Part shown: positions 43,837 through 51,907 of the stretch, one piece after another | Layout: every line of letters starts with the position of its first letter | Position numbering within the stretch: position 1 is the stretch's first letter | NCBI GenBank assembly: GCA_017983515.1 | Contig: JAGOBF010000008.1 | Span: 1-64,000 of the forward strand | Origin: Promineifilum sp. | GTDB lineage: Bacteria; Chloroflexota; Anaerolineae; Promineifilales; Promineifilaceae | Length of the DNA: 64,000 nucleotides | Reading direction: 5' to 3' | Notes under the pieces: model-generated | Told to the model about the DNA's origin: nothing | What the model saw: only the letters and a program-made list of their open reading frames with translations | The model's database searches: none | Position numbers and translations under genes: made by a program

Positions 43837-45449
43837 TACCCCTCCCACCGGGACAGGATTTCCGTTTGCAGAAATGTGATCGTCAGGCGGTGCATCCGGT
43901 AGTGGGGCGCGGCCGCGGAGCCGGCGACGTCGAGCAATGAATAGGTCAACAACTGGCCCAGCGCATCGTCGAACTCATCCGGCGGCAGCGCGGCCATTAG
44001 CTGGAGCCATTCCAGGTCTTCCCCTTCGGGCGCAATATGGAGCAGGGACAGCAGCATTGCCCGCGCCGGATCAGCCAAATCGAGCCATGCCTGGCGGTAT
44101 ATGTAAGTATAGAGGCTTTCCGGGGCGCGCCGGTGAACCTGCTGCATATCGGCGAGCAGGAGCGGCAATGGCCGGCGGCCCAATTGCGCGGCGAGGAGCC
44201 TCAGCGCCAGAGGCATCCCGCCGACCACGGCGAACAGGCTTCTCATGTCGTCGAGGTCGAGTTTCAGGGCCAACCGGTGGCGATTTAACTCGGCCTCGAT
44301 CAAAGCCCGGCTATCCTCCAGAGAGAGTGGCTCGACCGCGCGGCGGTGGACCAATGGATAGCCGGTCACTGCCTGCCGGGTGGTGAGCAGGATGCGGGCA
44401 TGCGCGGCAAGCGTGATCAGGGTCGGCAGCAGCGCGTTAACGTCGCGGACGCTCTCCAGATTGTCGACGACGATCAGGTAGCGAGCGTTGGCCAGGAACC
44501 CGGCGATATGGGTCAGCTTTTCATCCGTGCCCAATCCCACCAGCGCCGCCAGGCCGAGCTGCTCCGCCAGGCGGCCGATGATGTCGGCCAGTGTTGTGGC
44601 AGCGTCGGTCGTGGTCTCGATGTTACCCGCCTCGGTCAGCCGGGATTGGCGGGCGCTAATCCAGGCGATGCCATCGAACTCATTGCCGCCGGCCAGACCG
44701 GAGGCGACCGCGCGAGCCAAAGCCGTCTTGCCGATGCCGCCCAACCCTTCGATGCTGATGATCCGCGGGCCGTCCGGCCGCCGCAGCAGGCCGGCCAATT
44801 CCGTCCGCGGCGCATCGATGCCGAACAGTTGTGCATAGTCGGGCGGCGGCAAATGGCGGCTCAGTTGGTTGGCACGGGCCTTCACATGGACCGCCAACTC
44901 GGCTCGCCGCAAGCAATCCGTTAGTCGGCGCGCACCTGCGTCGACCAGGCGGCGAAAGTGGCGCGGGTCCACGCCGGCCATCGCGGCCAGCTCTTCCGCG
45001 CTGAGTTCAACGGGGGCCAGATAGCGATGATAGAGAGCGCTCCAGGCCTGCAAGTCGCCTTTGCTGTTCGTGAAATCGCGGGCGACGGTGTTGAGGAGGG
45101 CCTGGCGCGTGACGGACGTGGCCGGCTCCGGCACGCCTTGCAGTTGTCGCGCCCGGGCCAGTTCCGCGGTTGTCATGCCCAGGAGGAGATCGCGCAGGCG
45201 AATATCGCGGCCGCCGGCCGTGCCGATCGCGGTGTCCGACAGCAGGCCCAGGGCCAGCAAATCGGGCGGGGGTTTCTGTCCCTGCTGCCAGGCGCGCAGG
45301 GTTTTGGTGATCACTTCGACAGTGATGGCATCGACATCCACGATAGGGGCTGGCTTCCTCCCAAGAAGTCCATTTTTTGTCCGAACTGCGGCCGAAAGGC
45401 CATCGAAGCTGACTAGGTAAAGATTACTATAACCAGTAGTTTCAGTCAC
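43836..45449 (-). CDS. NB-ARC type STAND ATPase
   Basis: A 537-residue ATPase. The N-terminal 190 residues contain a likely HTH (ELSAEELAAMAGVDPRHFRR, LVDAGARRLTDCLRRAEL). The NB-ARC core has Walker A IEGLGGIGKTALARA (K241), Walker B YLIVVDNLES, sensor ILLTTRQAV and GMPLALRLLA. It is immediately followed, with TAATG overlap, by the TPR gene. STAND ATPases switch between ADP and ATP states upon ligand binding. The listed start is a GTG without ribosome site; a later GTG at the VDVDAITVEV segment, with GAGGAAG upstream, is an alternative. Confidence 0.83.
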   Translation of the reverse strand: MTETTGYSNLYLVSFDGLSAAVRTKNGLLGRKPAPIVDVDAITVEVITKTLRAWQQGQKPPPDLLALGLLSDTAIGTAGGRDIRLRDLLLGMTTAELARARQLQGVPEPATSVTRQALLNTVARDFTNSKGDLQAWSALYHRYLAPVELSAEELAAMAGVDPRHFRRLVDAGARRLTDCLRRAELAVHVKARANQLSRHLPPPDYAQLFGIDAPRTELAGLLRRPDGPRIISIEGLGGIGKTALARAVASGLAGGNEFDGIAWISARQSRLTEAGNIETTTDAATTLADIIGRLAEQLGLAALVGLGTDEKLTHIAGFLANARYLIVVDNLESVRDVNALLPTLITLAAHARILLTTRQAVTGYPLVHRRAVEPLSLEDSRALIEAELNRHRLALKLDLDDMRSLFAVVGGMPLALRLLAAQLGRRPLPLLLADMQQVHRRAPESLYTYIYRQAWLDLADPARAMLLSLLHIAPEGEDLEWLQLMAALPPDEFDDALGQLLTYSLLDVAGSAAAPHYRMHRLTITFLQTEILSRWEG

Positions 45450-45505
45450 GGCAAGACGATGAGCTTGCCATTGGGATCGGCTGTTCCAGTTTGGGGGAAT
45501 ATTAA

Positions 45506-48187
45506 ATGAATACCAAGAATAGACGTCATTTAGCTATCGGCTTAGCAACAGTGATTGCCTTGTTCGTCACATTGAGTTTGCTGATAAACAGGAATGCATA
45601 CGCCGAGATGTATTCCGAGGTGACGGTACTCGATCAGTATACGATTGATTTCGGCTTGAGCTCACTCGGCACCTCTCAGCAAGAGGCGATCAATAGGTAC
45701 GTCAATGCCTACGCTGTCGAGATGCCGGACGATATCTATGAATATACGGTAACGGTCCAATATGTTAATTCCTCGGGGCAGCAAGTCATCGGCTTGGTGC
45801 CAACGGACGTATATGCCAGTCATTGGACCATCCCTCTGCCCGCCGATACGCCCGTATTTTTGACGCTGACGAAATCGACGAACGATTTTTGGTCAGTTGA
45901 CTTCTTGCCAAGCCCGCCTTCGCCAAGGCAAATCAAGTCTCTGGATTACCGCTTTCCCTGGACAAATAACCATACCTGGCTCAAAACCCAAGGGTTCCAT
46001 TATCAATCATTTGGCTACTCAATTGATTTTTCTCCCGGGTCTAATAGCGTTTTGGACGTATTAGCAATCGGAGATGGCCTGCTGCAGCCAGTATGTGTCG
46101 ACCCCTATCAAGGGATGGTTAAGGTGACCCATGCGGATGGCGTCCGATCTGGTTATCTTCACTTAAGTTCAGGCTCGATACCGTCTGGACATTACAATCA
46201 AAACATTCCGCAAGCACAGGTGCTTGGGCAAGCATATACGGGGAGTGCCAAAGTCAACCCCCACGTAGCCTGTCAGCCGAGTCTGGGTAGTTACAAATTT
46301 GCCACGGCCTGCGGGTGTGGAACTGATACCCATCTGCATTTCGAGGCCAGTTCGCAAATCAGCATTCAAGGGAATTCATTAGGTTCGATTTCTTCGGCAC
46401 CGTACCGTACGGCTTATACGTCCACGAACGGAGCACCCGTCAACCCTGGCGCCATCACAATTCCACCAGCGTTTAACTCCGCCACCACTTGCCCGAATGG
46501 ATGGGCCGCTCTCTTCAATAATGCCGGCTTTTTCACAGCCAACGCGCAAACGGTAGCTCAGTCCACAAATTCAGCCTCCTGGAATCCGAACATCACAAGA
46601 ACTGGCATATACCGAATAGAAGCCTTCGTTGGGAACCGGGGCACCAATTTTTGTGGCTCAACCCTTAATTGGGATACAACAAATGCTCGATATGAGGTTT
46701 TTTACGATTCGAATAAGACCGTCACCGTCAACGTAAATCAACAACCGTTGACTGATGTTTGGCATAACCTGGGCGAATTCCGGTGTGTCGCGGGCGCGCC
46801 GTGTTATGTTCGGTTGACCGATTATACCGGAGAGGCGTATCTGTCCCGAGGGGTGTCCTTCAGTAATATGCGTTTCACATTCGTGAGAGAAGATCCGCCA
46901 CCTACCTTAACTCCGACATTTACACCGACCGCTACGCCGCAGCCAGTAACCCTTACGCCCACGGCGACGCCCACGATGACGCGCACGCCGACGGCCACAC
47001 CAACCAAAACGCCGACCGCTACGCCGCAGACAGTAACCCTTACGCCCACGGCAACGGCAACCACAATCCCTGGCGGGGCAAGGCTCTTCATCAACCCCGC
47101 GACGCAATCAGTCGGAGTAGGGGGTGAGAAGTTCTGCATCCAGGCGCGGGTCGAGAAAACAACAGAGCTTCATGCCTTCGAATTCACGCTCAACTTTCCG
47201 CCCGACCTGCTGGAAGGGACGAGCGTAGCAATGGGGCCGTTCCTGGGCAGCACCGGCCGGAAGACGCATGAACTGGCGGCCGATATCGACAATGCCGCCG
47301 GGCAGGTCAAGTTCGCCGCGTACACGAGTGGCGCCAATCCGGGGCCGACGGGTGGCGGTGAGTTGGTAACGGCATGTTTCACGCCGGAGAAGGCGGGGAC
47401 GGCGGCGCTAAACCTGACGGTGGGCAAGCTGAGCGGGTCGAATGGAGCGATGATCCCTGTGTCATTGTCCGGTGGGAACGTGATGATCACCAGCTGCTTC
47501 TTTGCCGATTTCGACTGTAACAATGTGGTGGACATCTTCGACGTGCAGCAGGTAGCCGGTCGGTGGGGAGCGACGGCAGGGCAGCCGGGGTTTGATGTGA
47601 AGTACGACGTGGTGCCCAGCGGCGAGATAGACATCTTCGATATTCAGAAGGTCGCCTCGGTTTGGGGTTGGCCCAACAATCGTCAGGCCCCGAAGATGAA
47701 TGAGGCCACCAGCCCCCTGATCTTCTCGATGGATCCTTCCGAGCTTGAACTCACGGTTGGAGAGACTCGGCAGATCGCCTTAAAAGTGACAGACGCGCAA
47801 GATCTCGGTGCTTTCGAGATCGAGCTTAACTACAATCCGGACCTCATCCGGGTGGATAGCATAGCGTTGACCGATTTTCTGGAGAGCACCGGTCGGCAGG
47901 TGATTGCCCTGGGGCCGGAGATCGATAACTCATCCGGGAAGGTTCGTTTTGGCGCGGCTACCATCGGGACGCAACCGGGCGTGTCTGGCGATGCCCAAAT
48001 TGTCTTGGTTGAGGTAACCGCGTTGGCTGTCGGCGATGGCGAGTTGGACTTGCATAATGGTCGCGCCGGCAACCCTGCAGCCGAACCGATAACGGTGTCT
48101 TTGATTGATGGCTTGTATCAGATTTCTGAAGTGTTGGTTGGTGATGGGTATAGTGTGATGATGCCTGTCATTCTCCACAAACCGTAG
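45506..48187 (+). CDS. Secreted M23 peptidase with golvesin-like, cohesin and dockerin-like domains
   Basis: An 893-residue secreted protein. A signal/anchor (AIGLATVIALFVTLSLLI) is followed by an M23 (LasA-like) peptidase about residues 150-290 with H165/D174, GYLHL and TDTHLHFEASS; then a golvesin-C-like sandwich (~340-460), a Thr/Pro linker, a cohesin (~530-665), a dockerin-like segment with paired FDIQKVASVWG and DIFDVQQVAGRWG repeats (~667-735) and a second cohesin. It ends YSVMMPVILHKP, like the YLPLV tails of Chloroflexota secreted proteins. M23 enzymes cut peptidoglycan cross-links. Its first 1.5 kb is less GC-rich than the flanks. Confidence 0.85.
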   Translation: MNTKNRRHLAIGLATVIALFVTLSLLINRNAYAEMYSEVTVLDQYTIDFGLSSLGTSQQEAINRYVNAYAVEMPDDIYEYTVTVQYVNSSGQQVIGLVPTDVYASHWTIPLPADTPVFLTLTKSTNDFWSVDFLPSPPSPRQIKSLDYRFPWTNNHTWLKTQGFHYQSFGYSIDFSPGSNSVLDVLAIGDGLLQPVCVDPYQGMVKVTHADGVRSGYLHLSSGSIPSGHYNQNIPQAQVLGQAYTGSAKVNPHVACQPSLGSYKFATACGCGTDTHLHFEASSQISIQGNSLGSISSAPYRTAYTSTNGAPVNPGAITIPPAFNSATTCPNGWAALFNNAGFFTANAQTVAQSTNSASWNPNITRTGIYRIEAFVGNRGTNFCGSTLNWDTTNARYEVFYDSNKTVTVNVNQQPLTDVWHNLGEFRCVAGAPCYVRLTDYTGEAYLSRGVSFSNMRFTFVREDPPPTLTPTFTPTATPQPVTLTPTATPTMTRTPTATPTKTPTATPQTVTLTPTATATTIPGGARLFINPATQSVGVGGEKFCIQARVEKTTELHAFEFTLNFPPDLLEGTSVAMGPFLGSTGRKTHELAADIDNAAGQVKFAAYTSGANPGPTGGGELVTACFTPEKAGTAALNLTVGKLSGSNGAMIPVSLSGGNVMITSCFFADFDCNNVVDIFDVQQVAGRWGATAGQPGFDVKYDVVPSGEIDIFDIQKVASVWGWPNNRQAPKMNEATSPLIFSMDPSELELTVGETRQIALKVTDAQDLGAFEIELNYNPDLIRVDSIALTDFLESTGRQVIALGPEIDNSSGKVRFGAATIGTQPGVSGDAQIVLVEVTALAVGDGELDLHNGRAGNPAAEPITVSLIDGLYQISEVLVGDGYSVMMPVILHKP
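47201..47674 (+). repeat. Direct repeat, copy 1: cohesin-dockerin segment of the M23 gene
   Basis: A 474-base coding segment repeated without indels at 50002-50475, offset exactly 2801 bases. The last ~250 bases differ at a single position as read by eye (GTAGCC versus GTGGCC), while the first half carries scattered substitutions. Confidence 0.9.
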
Positions 48188-48214
48188 GGCGAACTTCATA
48201 AACTCTCGATGAGC

Positions 48215-48256
48215 GTGCCCAGGTGCTCGAGCGCCTGGGCACACTCTCCTCTCTTT
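48215..48256 (+). terminator. Terminator after the M23 gene
   Basis: GTGCCCAGG and CCTGGGCAC arms around a GCTCGAGC core (48215-48242) followed by a pyrimidine-rich tract ending CTTTTT. It begins 27 bases past the M23 stop. An in-frame ATG at 48223 for the next gene lies inside this hairpin and is therefore not its start. Confidence 0.7.
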
Positions 48257-48273
48257 TTCGTGAGGTGAGGCCT

Positions 48274-50484
48274 GTGTCATTACAAAGCTTGATCACCGGT
48301 GTGGGCATTATGTTTTTCATTGCCCTGCCCGCTCTTTCGCTCCCCTCTCGTCATCAATTCACTTCTTCTACGGTTGTTGAGACGCGCGAATTCGCCGCTG
48401 AGGAATTGTTCCCTGGATTTGAGGACAAAGCCGTTGAAGAAGGCGAACGTTACGCGTTTGTTTCCGCAGCCATCGCGGCCCCGATCCCTTTTAATATTTT
48501 GATACCGGCCTGGCAGGGTAATGGTGACCTGGAATTCAGTGTAAGAACCAGTTCTGATGGCGAGACTTGGAATGAATGGCAGCACCTTGTTCTCAACAGA
48601 GATTGGGCGGAGCCGGGTGACCAGTGGGCCGTCGGCGATATGGTGCTGGTTGCGGGAGCTCGAAAAACAAACCGTCATATCCAGTTGCGGATGAAATTAG
48701 ATCCAGCCGCAACCCATCTTGCGGACGATGACCGGGAAAGTATCCGCCTGACCTTTGTCGATAGCACCAACGGGCCGACGACCGACGAAATGGTCGCCAC
48801 TCAAGGCGACATGGACACTACCCCAGGACAACAAATGACAGGTGGTTATCCCAAGCCGCCTATAATAAGCAGAGAAGCCTGGTGCAAGGAACCGGGCTGT
48901 GACTATCAGGCAGACCTTGAGCATGCTCCGGTTACTCATCTCATCATCCATCACACGGTCACGGCCAATGGTGAGGCAGACTGGGCCGCGATTGTTCGCG
49001 CAATCTGGGCTTATCATACTCGCCAGAATGGTTGGAGAGATATTGGTTATAACTATCTGATCGATCCCAATGGTTTTATTTATGAGGGTCATGCCGGTGG
49101 CGATGACGTCGTGGGTATTCACGCCAGTGCCGCCAACAAGGGCAGCATGGGCGTGGGCTTGCTGGGTACCTTTTCCAATCTTCCGGACGGCACCCAGCCG
49201 CCACAACCGATGCTTGAGGCAGGCGTAAACCTGCTGTCCTGGAAAGCCGACCAGCGCGGAATCAATATCTTTGAATCAAGTCGCACTTTGCCCAATGTGC
49301 CGTGGGGATTGCCACACTTGATGGGACATCGGGATGTGAATGGCACTACCGAATGCCCGGGCGACCAGGCTCATCTGCTCATCCCCTGGCTGCGGGAGCA
49401 GATAGGTGAACGAATCGGCTTAACAGATCCGCACCTGTATGTTGACGAGATAAGTTCCGCCTTTACGCGTAGTTCCACCGGTAATTGGTACGTGGCGAAA
49501 TTGCTGTGCGGCTATAACAATCATGCCTGGTATACATGGACGACGACAAATCCGGCCGAAAGCACGAATTGGGGCGAATGGAGAATCACAGTCCCGAACG
49601 AAGGTCGCTATCGCGTTGAAGCTTACGTCCCGTACTGCATCACTAACCGTTCGGAAACCACGGGGGCAACGTATTCGATTCACCATGCGGGCGGAACAAC
49701 TTCCAGGACAATCAGCCACATCGACAACCTTGGCCTTTGGATGTCACTTGGGGAGTATCAACTGATACCGGGGAGTGATGCGCTCGTGCGCCTGACGGAT
49801 CTCACCGCAACCGATAAGGATATCGGCATCTGGTTCGACGCGCTGCGGCTGTTGCGGCTAGACGAACCCCCGGATGAGGCGATTGTCTCAATCATACCGG
49901 CGACACAAACCATCGGGCTGGGAGGCGGTCAGGTGTGTGTGCAGGCGCGGGTGGAGAAATCGCCGGAACTGCACGCCTTCGAGTTCACACTGGGCTTTCC
50001 GCCCGACCTGCTGGAAGGGACGAGTGTAACAATGGGGCCGTTCCTGGGCAGCACCGGCCGGAAGACGCATGAACTGGCGGCCGACATCGATAATGCCACC
50101 GGGCAGGTCAAGTTCGCCGCATACACGAGTGGCGCCAATCAGGGGCCGGCGGGTGGCGGCGAGTTGGCAACGGCATGTTTCACGCCGGAGAAGGCGGGGA
50201 CGGCGGCACTGAACCTCACGTTGGGTAAGCTGAGCGGGTCGAATGGAGCGATGATCCCTGTGTCATTGTCCGGTGGGAACGTGATGATCACCAGCTGCTT
50301 CTTTGCCGATTTCGACTGTAACAATGTGGTGGACATCTTCGACGTGCAGCAGGTGGCCGGTCGGTGGGGAGCGACGGCAGGGCAGCCGGGGTTTGATGTG
50401 AAGTACGACGTGGTGCCCAGCGGCGAGATAGACATCTTCGATATTCAGAAGGTCGCCTCGGTTTGGGGTTGGCCCGAAGATTGA
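48274..50484 (+). CDS. Secreted PGRP/amidase_2 with golvesin-like, cohesin and dockerin-like domains
   Basis: A 736-residue exported N-acetylmuramoyl-L-alanine amidase. A signal peptide (LITGVGIMFFIALPALSLPS) precedes a beta domain and a PGRP/amidase_2 core with zinc ligands in THLIIHHTVTANG, LMGHRDVNGTTECPGD. Next are a golvesin-like domain (WGEWRITVPNEGRYRVEAY), one cohesin and a C-terminal dockerin-like segment almost identical to that of the M23 gene. GAGGTGAGG before GTG 48274 fixes the start. It cleaves the amide between muramic acid and the stem peptide. It probably acts with the M23 protein on cell walls. Confidence 0.85.
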   Translation: MSLQSLITGVGIMFFIALPALSLPSRHQFTSSTVVETREFAAEELFPGFEDKAVEEGERYAFVSAAIAAPIPFNILIPAWQGNGDLEFSVRTSSDGETWNEWQHLVLNRDWAEPGDQWAVGDMVLVAGARKTNRHIQLRMKLDPAATHLADDDRESIRLTFVDSTNGPTTDEMVATQGDMDTTPGQQMTGGYPKPPIISREAWCKEPGCDYQADLEHAPVTHLIIHHTVTANGEADWAAIVRAIWAYHTRQNGWRDIGYNYLIDPNGFIYEGHAGGDDVVGIHASAANKGSMGVGLLGTFSNLPDGTQPPQPMLEAGVNLLSWKADQRGINIFESSRTLPNVPWGLPHLMGHRDVNGTTECPGDQAHLLIPWLREQIGERIGLTDPHLYVDEISSAFTRSSTGNWYVAKLLCGYNNHAWYTWTTTNPAESTNWGEWRITVPNEGRYRVEAYVPYCITNRSETTGATYSIHHAGGTTSRTISHIDNLGLWMSLGEYQLIPGSDALVRLTDLTATDKDIGIWFDALRLLRLDEPPDEAIVSIIPATQTIGLGGGQVCVQARVEKSPELHAFEFTLGFPPDLLEGTSVTMGPFLGSTGRKTHELAADIDNATGQVKFAAYTSGANQGPAGGGELATACFTPEKAGTAALNLTLGKLSGSNGAMIPVSLSGGNVMITSCFFADFDCNNVVDIFDVQQVAGRWGATAGQPGFDVKYDVVPSGEIDIFDIQKVASVWGWPED
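50002..50475 (+). repeat. Direct repeat, copy 2: cohesin-dockerin segment of the amidase gene
   Basis: Second copy of the 474-base segment at 47201-47674. The copies keep their reading frames. Differences cluster at the 5' side, as expected from gene conversion or a recent domain shuffle with a boundary inside the cohesin. Confidence 0.9.
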
Positions 50485-50567
50485 GCGAGATTAATTATCG
50501 CTTGAGTCTTTTGTACGTGGTACCATGCTCGCGAGTATAACCATAGCAAGATTTGAGGAGCCACCCC

Positions 50568-51782
50568 ATGCCTACCCCCGACGCCTACATCTACGACGCC
50601 ATCCGCACCCCTCGCGGCCGCGGCAAAGCCAACGGATCGCTGCATAGCGTCCGGCCGCTCGATTTGCTCAAAACACTGTTCGATGAGATGCGCCTTCGCC
50701 ACGACCTGGATATCTCGCAGGTCGACGACGTGCTGCTCGGCTGCGTCACGCCGGTGAAGGAGCAGGGCGGCAACATCGCCCGCACCGCGCCGCTCTATGC
50801 CGGGTGGGATTTGGATATTCCCGGCGCGCAACTCAATCGCTTCTGCGCCTCGGGGCTGGAGGCGGTCAACCTGGCGGCCATGAAGGTCCGCTCCGGTTGG
50901 GAGGAACTGGTCGTGGCCGGCGGCGTCGAGTCGATGTCGCGCATCCCGATGGGCTCCGACGGGGGGGCGATGTGGGATGACTACGAGGTGATGGGCCAGC
51001 TCGACATCGTGCCGCAGGGCATCAGCGCCGACCTGATCGCCTCGCTGGAGGGCTTGAGCCGTGAGGACGTGGATGTCTTCGCCTTGCAATCGCAGCGGCG
51101 GGCCGGCGCTGCCCAGCGCGAGGGCCGCTTCACGTCCATCGTCCCCGTGCGCGACGCCGACGGCCGGCTCCTGCTGGATTGCGACGAGTACGTCCGGCTC
51201 GACGCCTCGGCCGAAGGGCTGGCCGCGCTCAAACCAGCCTTTGAGGCATTGGGCGCGATGGGCTTCGACTCCGTGGCGCTGAGAAAGTACCCCCAACTCG
51301 ACCAAATCGACCACGTCCACACCGCCGGCAACTCATCGGGCATCGTCGACGGGGCGGCGCTGGTGCTGGTCGGGTCAAAGGAGAAGGGGGCGGCGCTGGG
51401 CCTGCGGCCGCGAGCGCGTATCGTCTCGGCCGCGCTGCTGGGCGACGATCCGACGATCATGCTCACCGCACCCGCGCCCACGTCCCAGCGAGCGCTGCAG
51501 AAGGCGGGCATGAGCGTGGGCGACATCGACCTGTTCGAGATCAACGAGGCCTTCGCCTCGGTCGTCCTGCGCTTCATCCGCGAGATGGGACTGCCCGACG
51601 GGTCAGAGCGGGTCAACGTCAACGGCGGGGCCATCGCTCTGGGCCACCCACTGGGAGCCACGGGGGCGATGCTTCTGGGCACGGCGCTCGACGAGTTGGA
51701 GCGGCGCGACCTGTCCACGGCGCTGATTACCCTCTGCGCCGGCGGGGGGATGGGGATCGCGACGATTATCGAGCGGGTATAA
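50568..51782 (+). CDS. Acetyl-CoA C-acyltransferase (thiolase)
   Basis: A 404-residue thiolase joining or splitting acyl-CoA with acetyl-CoA. The acylated cysteine is in [18 protein letters not shown], the catalytic His in [17 protein letters not shown], and the second Cys in [21 protein letters not shown] also fits. It is closer to degradative FadA-type enzymes than to PhaA, from length and N-terminus, a soft distinction. GAGGAG precedes ATG 50568, and TATAAC at 50536 may be its -10 box. No fadB gene adjoins. Confidence 0.92.
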   Translation: MPTPDAYIYDAIRTPRGRGKANGSLHSVRPLDLLKTLFDEMRLRHDLDISQVDDVLLGCVTPVKEQGGNIARTAPLYAGWDLDIPGAQLNRFCASGLEAVNLAAMKVRSGWEELVVAGGVESMSRIPMGSDGGAMWDDYEVMGQLDIVPQGISADLIASLEGLSREDVDVFALQSQRRAGAAQREGRFTSIVPVRDADGRLLLDCDEYVRLDASAEGLAALKPAFEALGAMGFDSVALRKYPQLDQIDHVHTAGNSSGIVDGAALVLVGSKEKGAALGLRPRARIVSAALLGDDPTIMLTAPAPTSQRALQKAGMSVGDIDLFEINEAFASVVLRFIREMGLPDGSERVNVNGGAIALGHPLGATGAMLLGTALDELERRDLSTALITLCAGGGMGIATIIERV

Positions 51783-51786
51783 GGCC

Positions 51787-51808
51787 GTCGATGGATTCAT
51801 CCATCGAC
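51787..51808 (+). terminator. Hairpin directly after the thiolase stop
   Basis: Perfect nine-base stem GTCGATGGA / TCCATCGAC with loop TTCA, four bases after the stop. There is no T run, so termination is uncertain; it may instead protect the mRNA end. Confidence 0.5.
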
Positions 51809-51907
51809 TGATGTGCCAAACGTGTTCAAATACGTTGCCGGCAACTGGCCGCGCCGCCGACAGTTCTGCCAACCGAGTTCGATACCCGACAGCGAGTTTG
51901 AACTACC

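Noticed and set aside
46910..47060. Repeated ACGCCGACCGCTACGCCGCAG-like bases in the M23 gene that could look like a CRISPR or tandem repeat.
   Set aside because: They encode the Thr/Pro linker and follow the codon period; no spacer-repeat alternation.
48223..48273. ATG 48223 as start of the PGRP amidase gene.
   Set aside because: It lies inside the terminator hairpin of the preceding gene; GTG 48274 has a proper ribosome site and begins a signal peptide.
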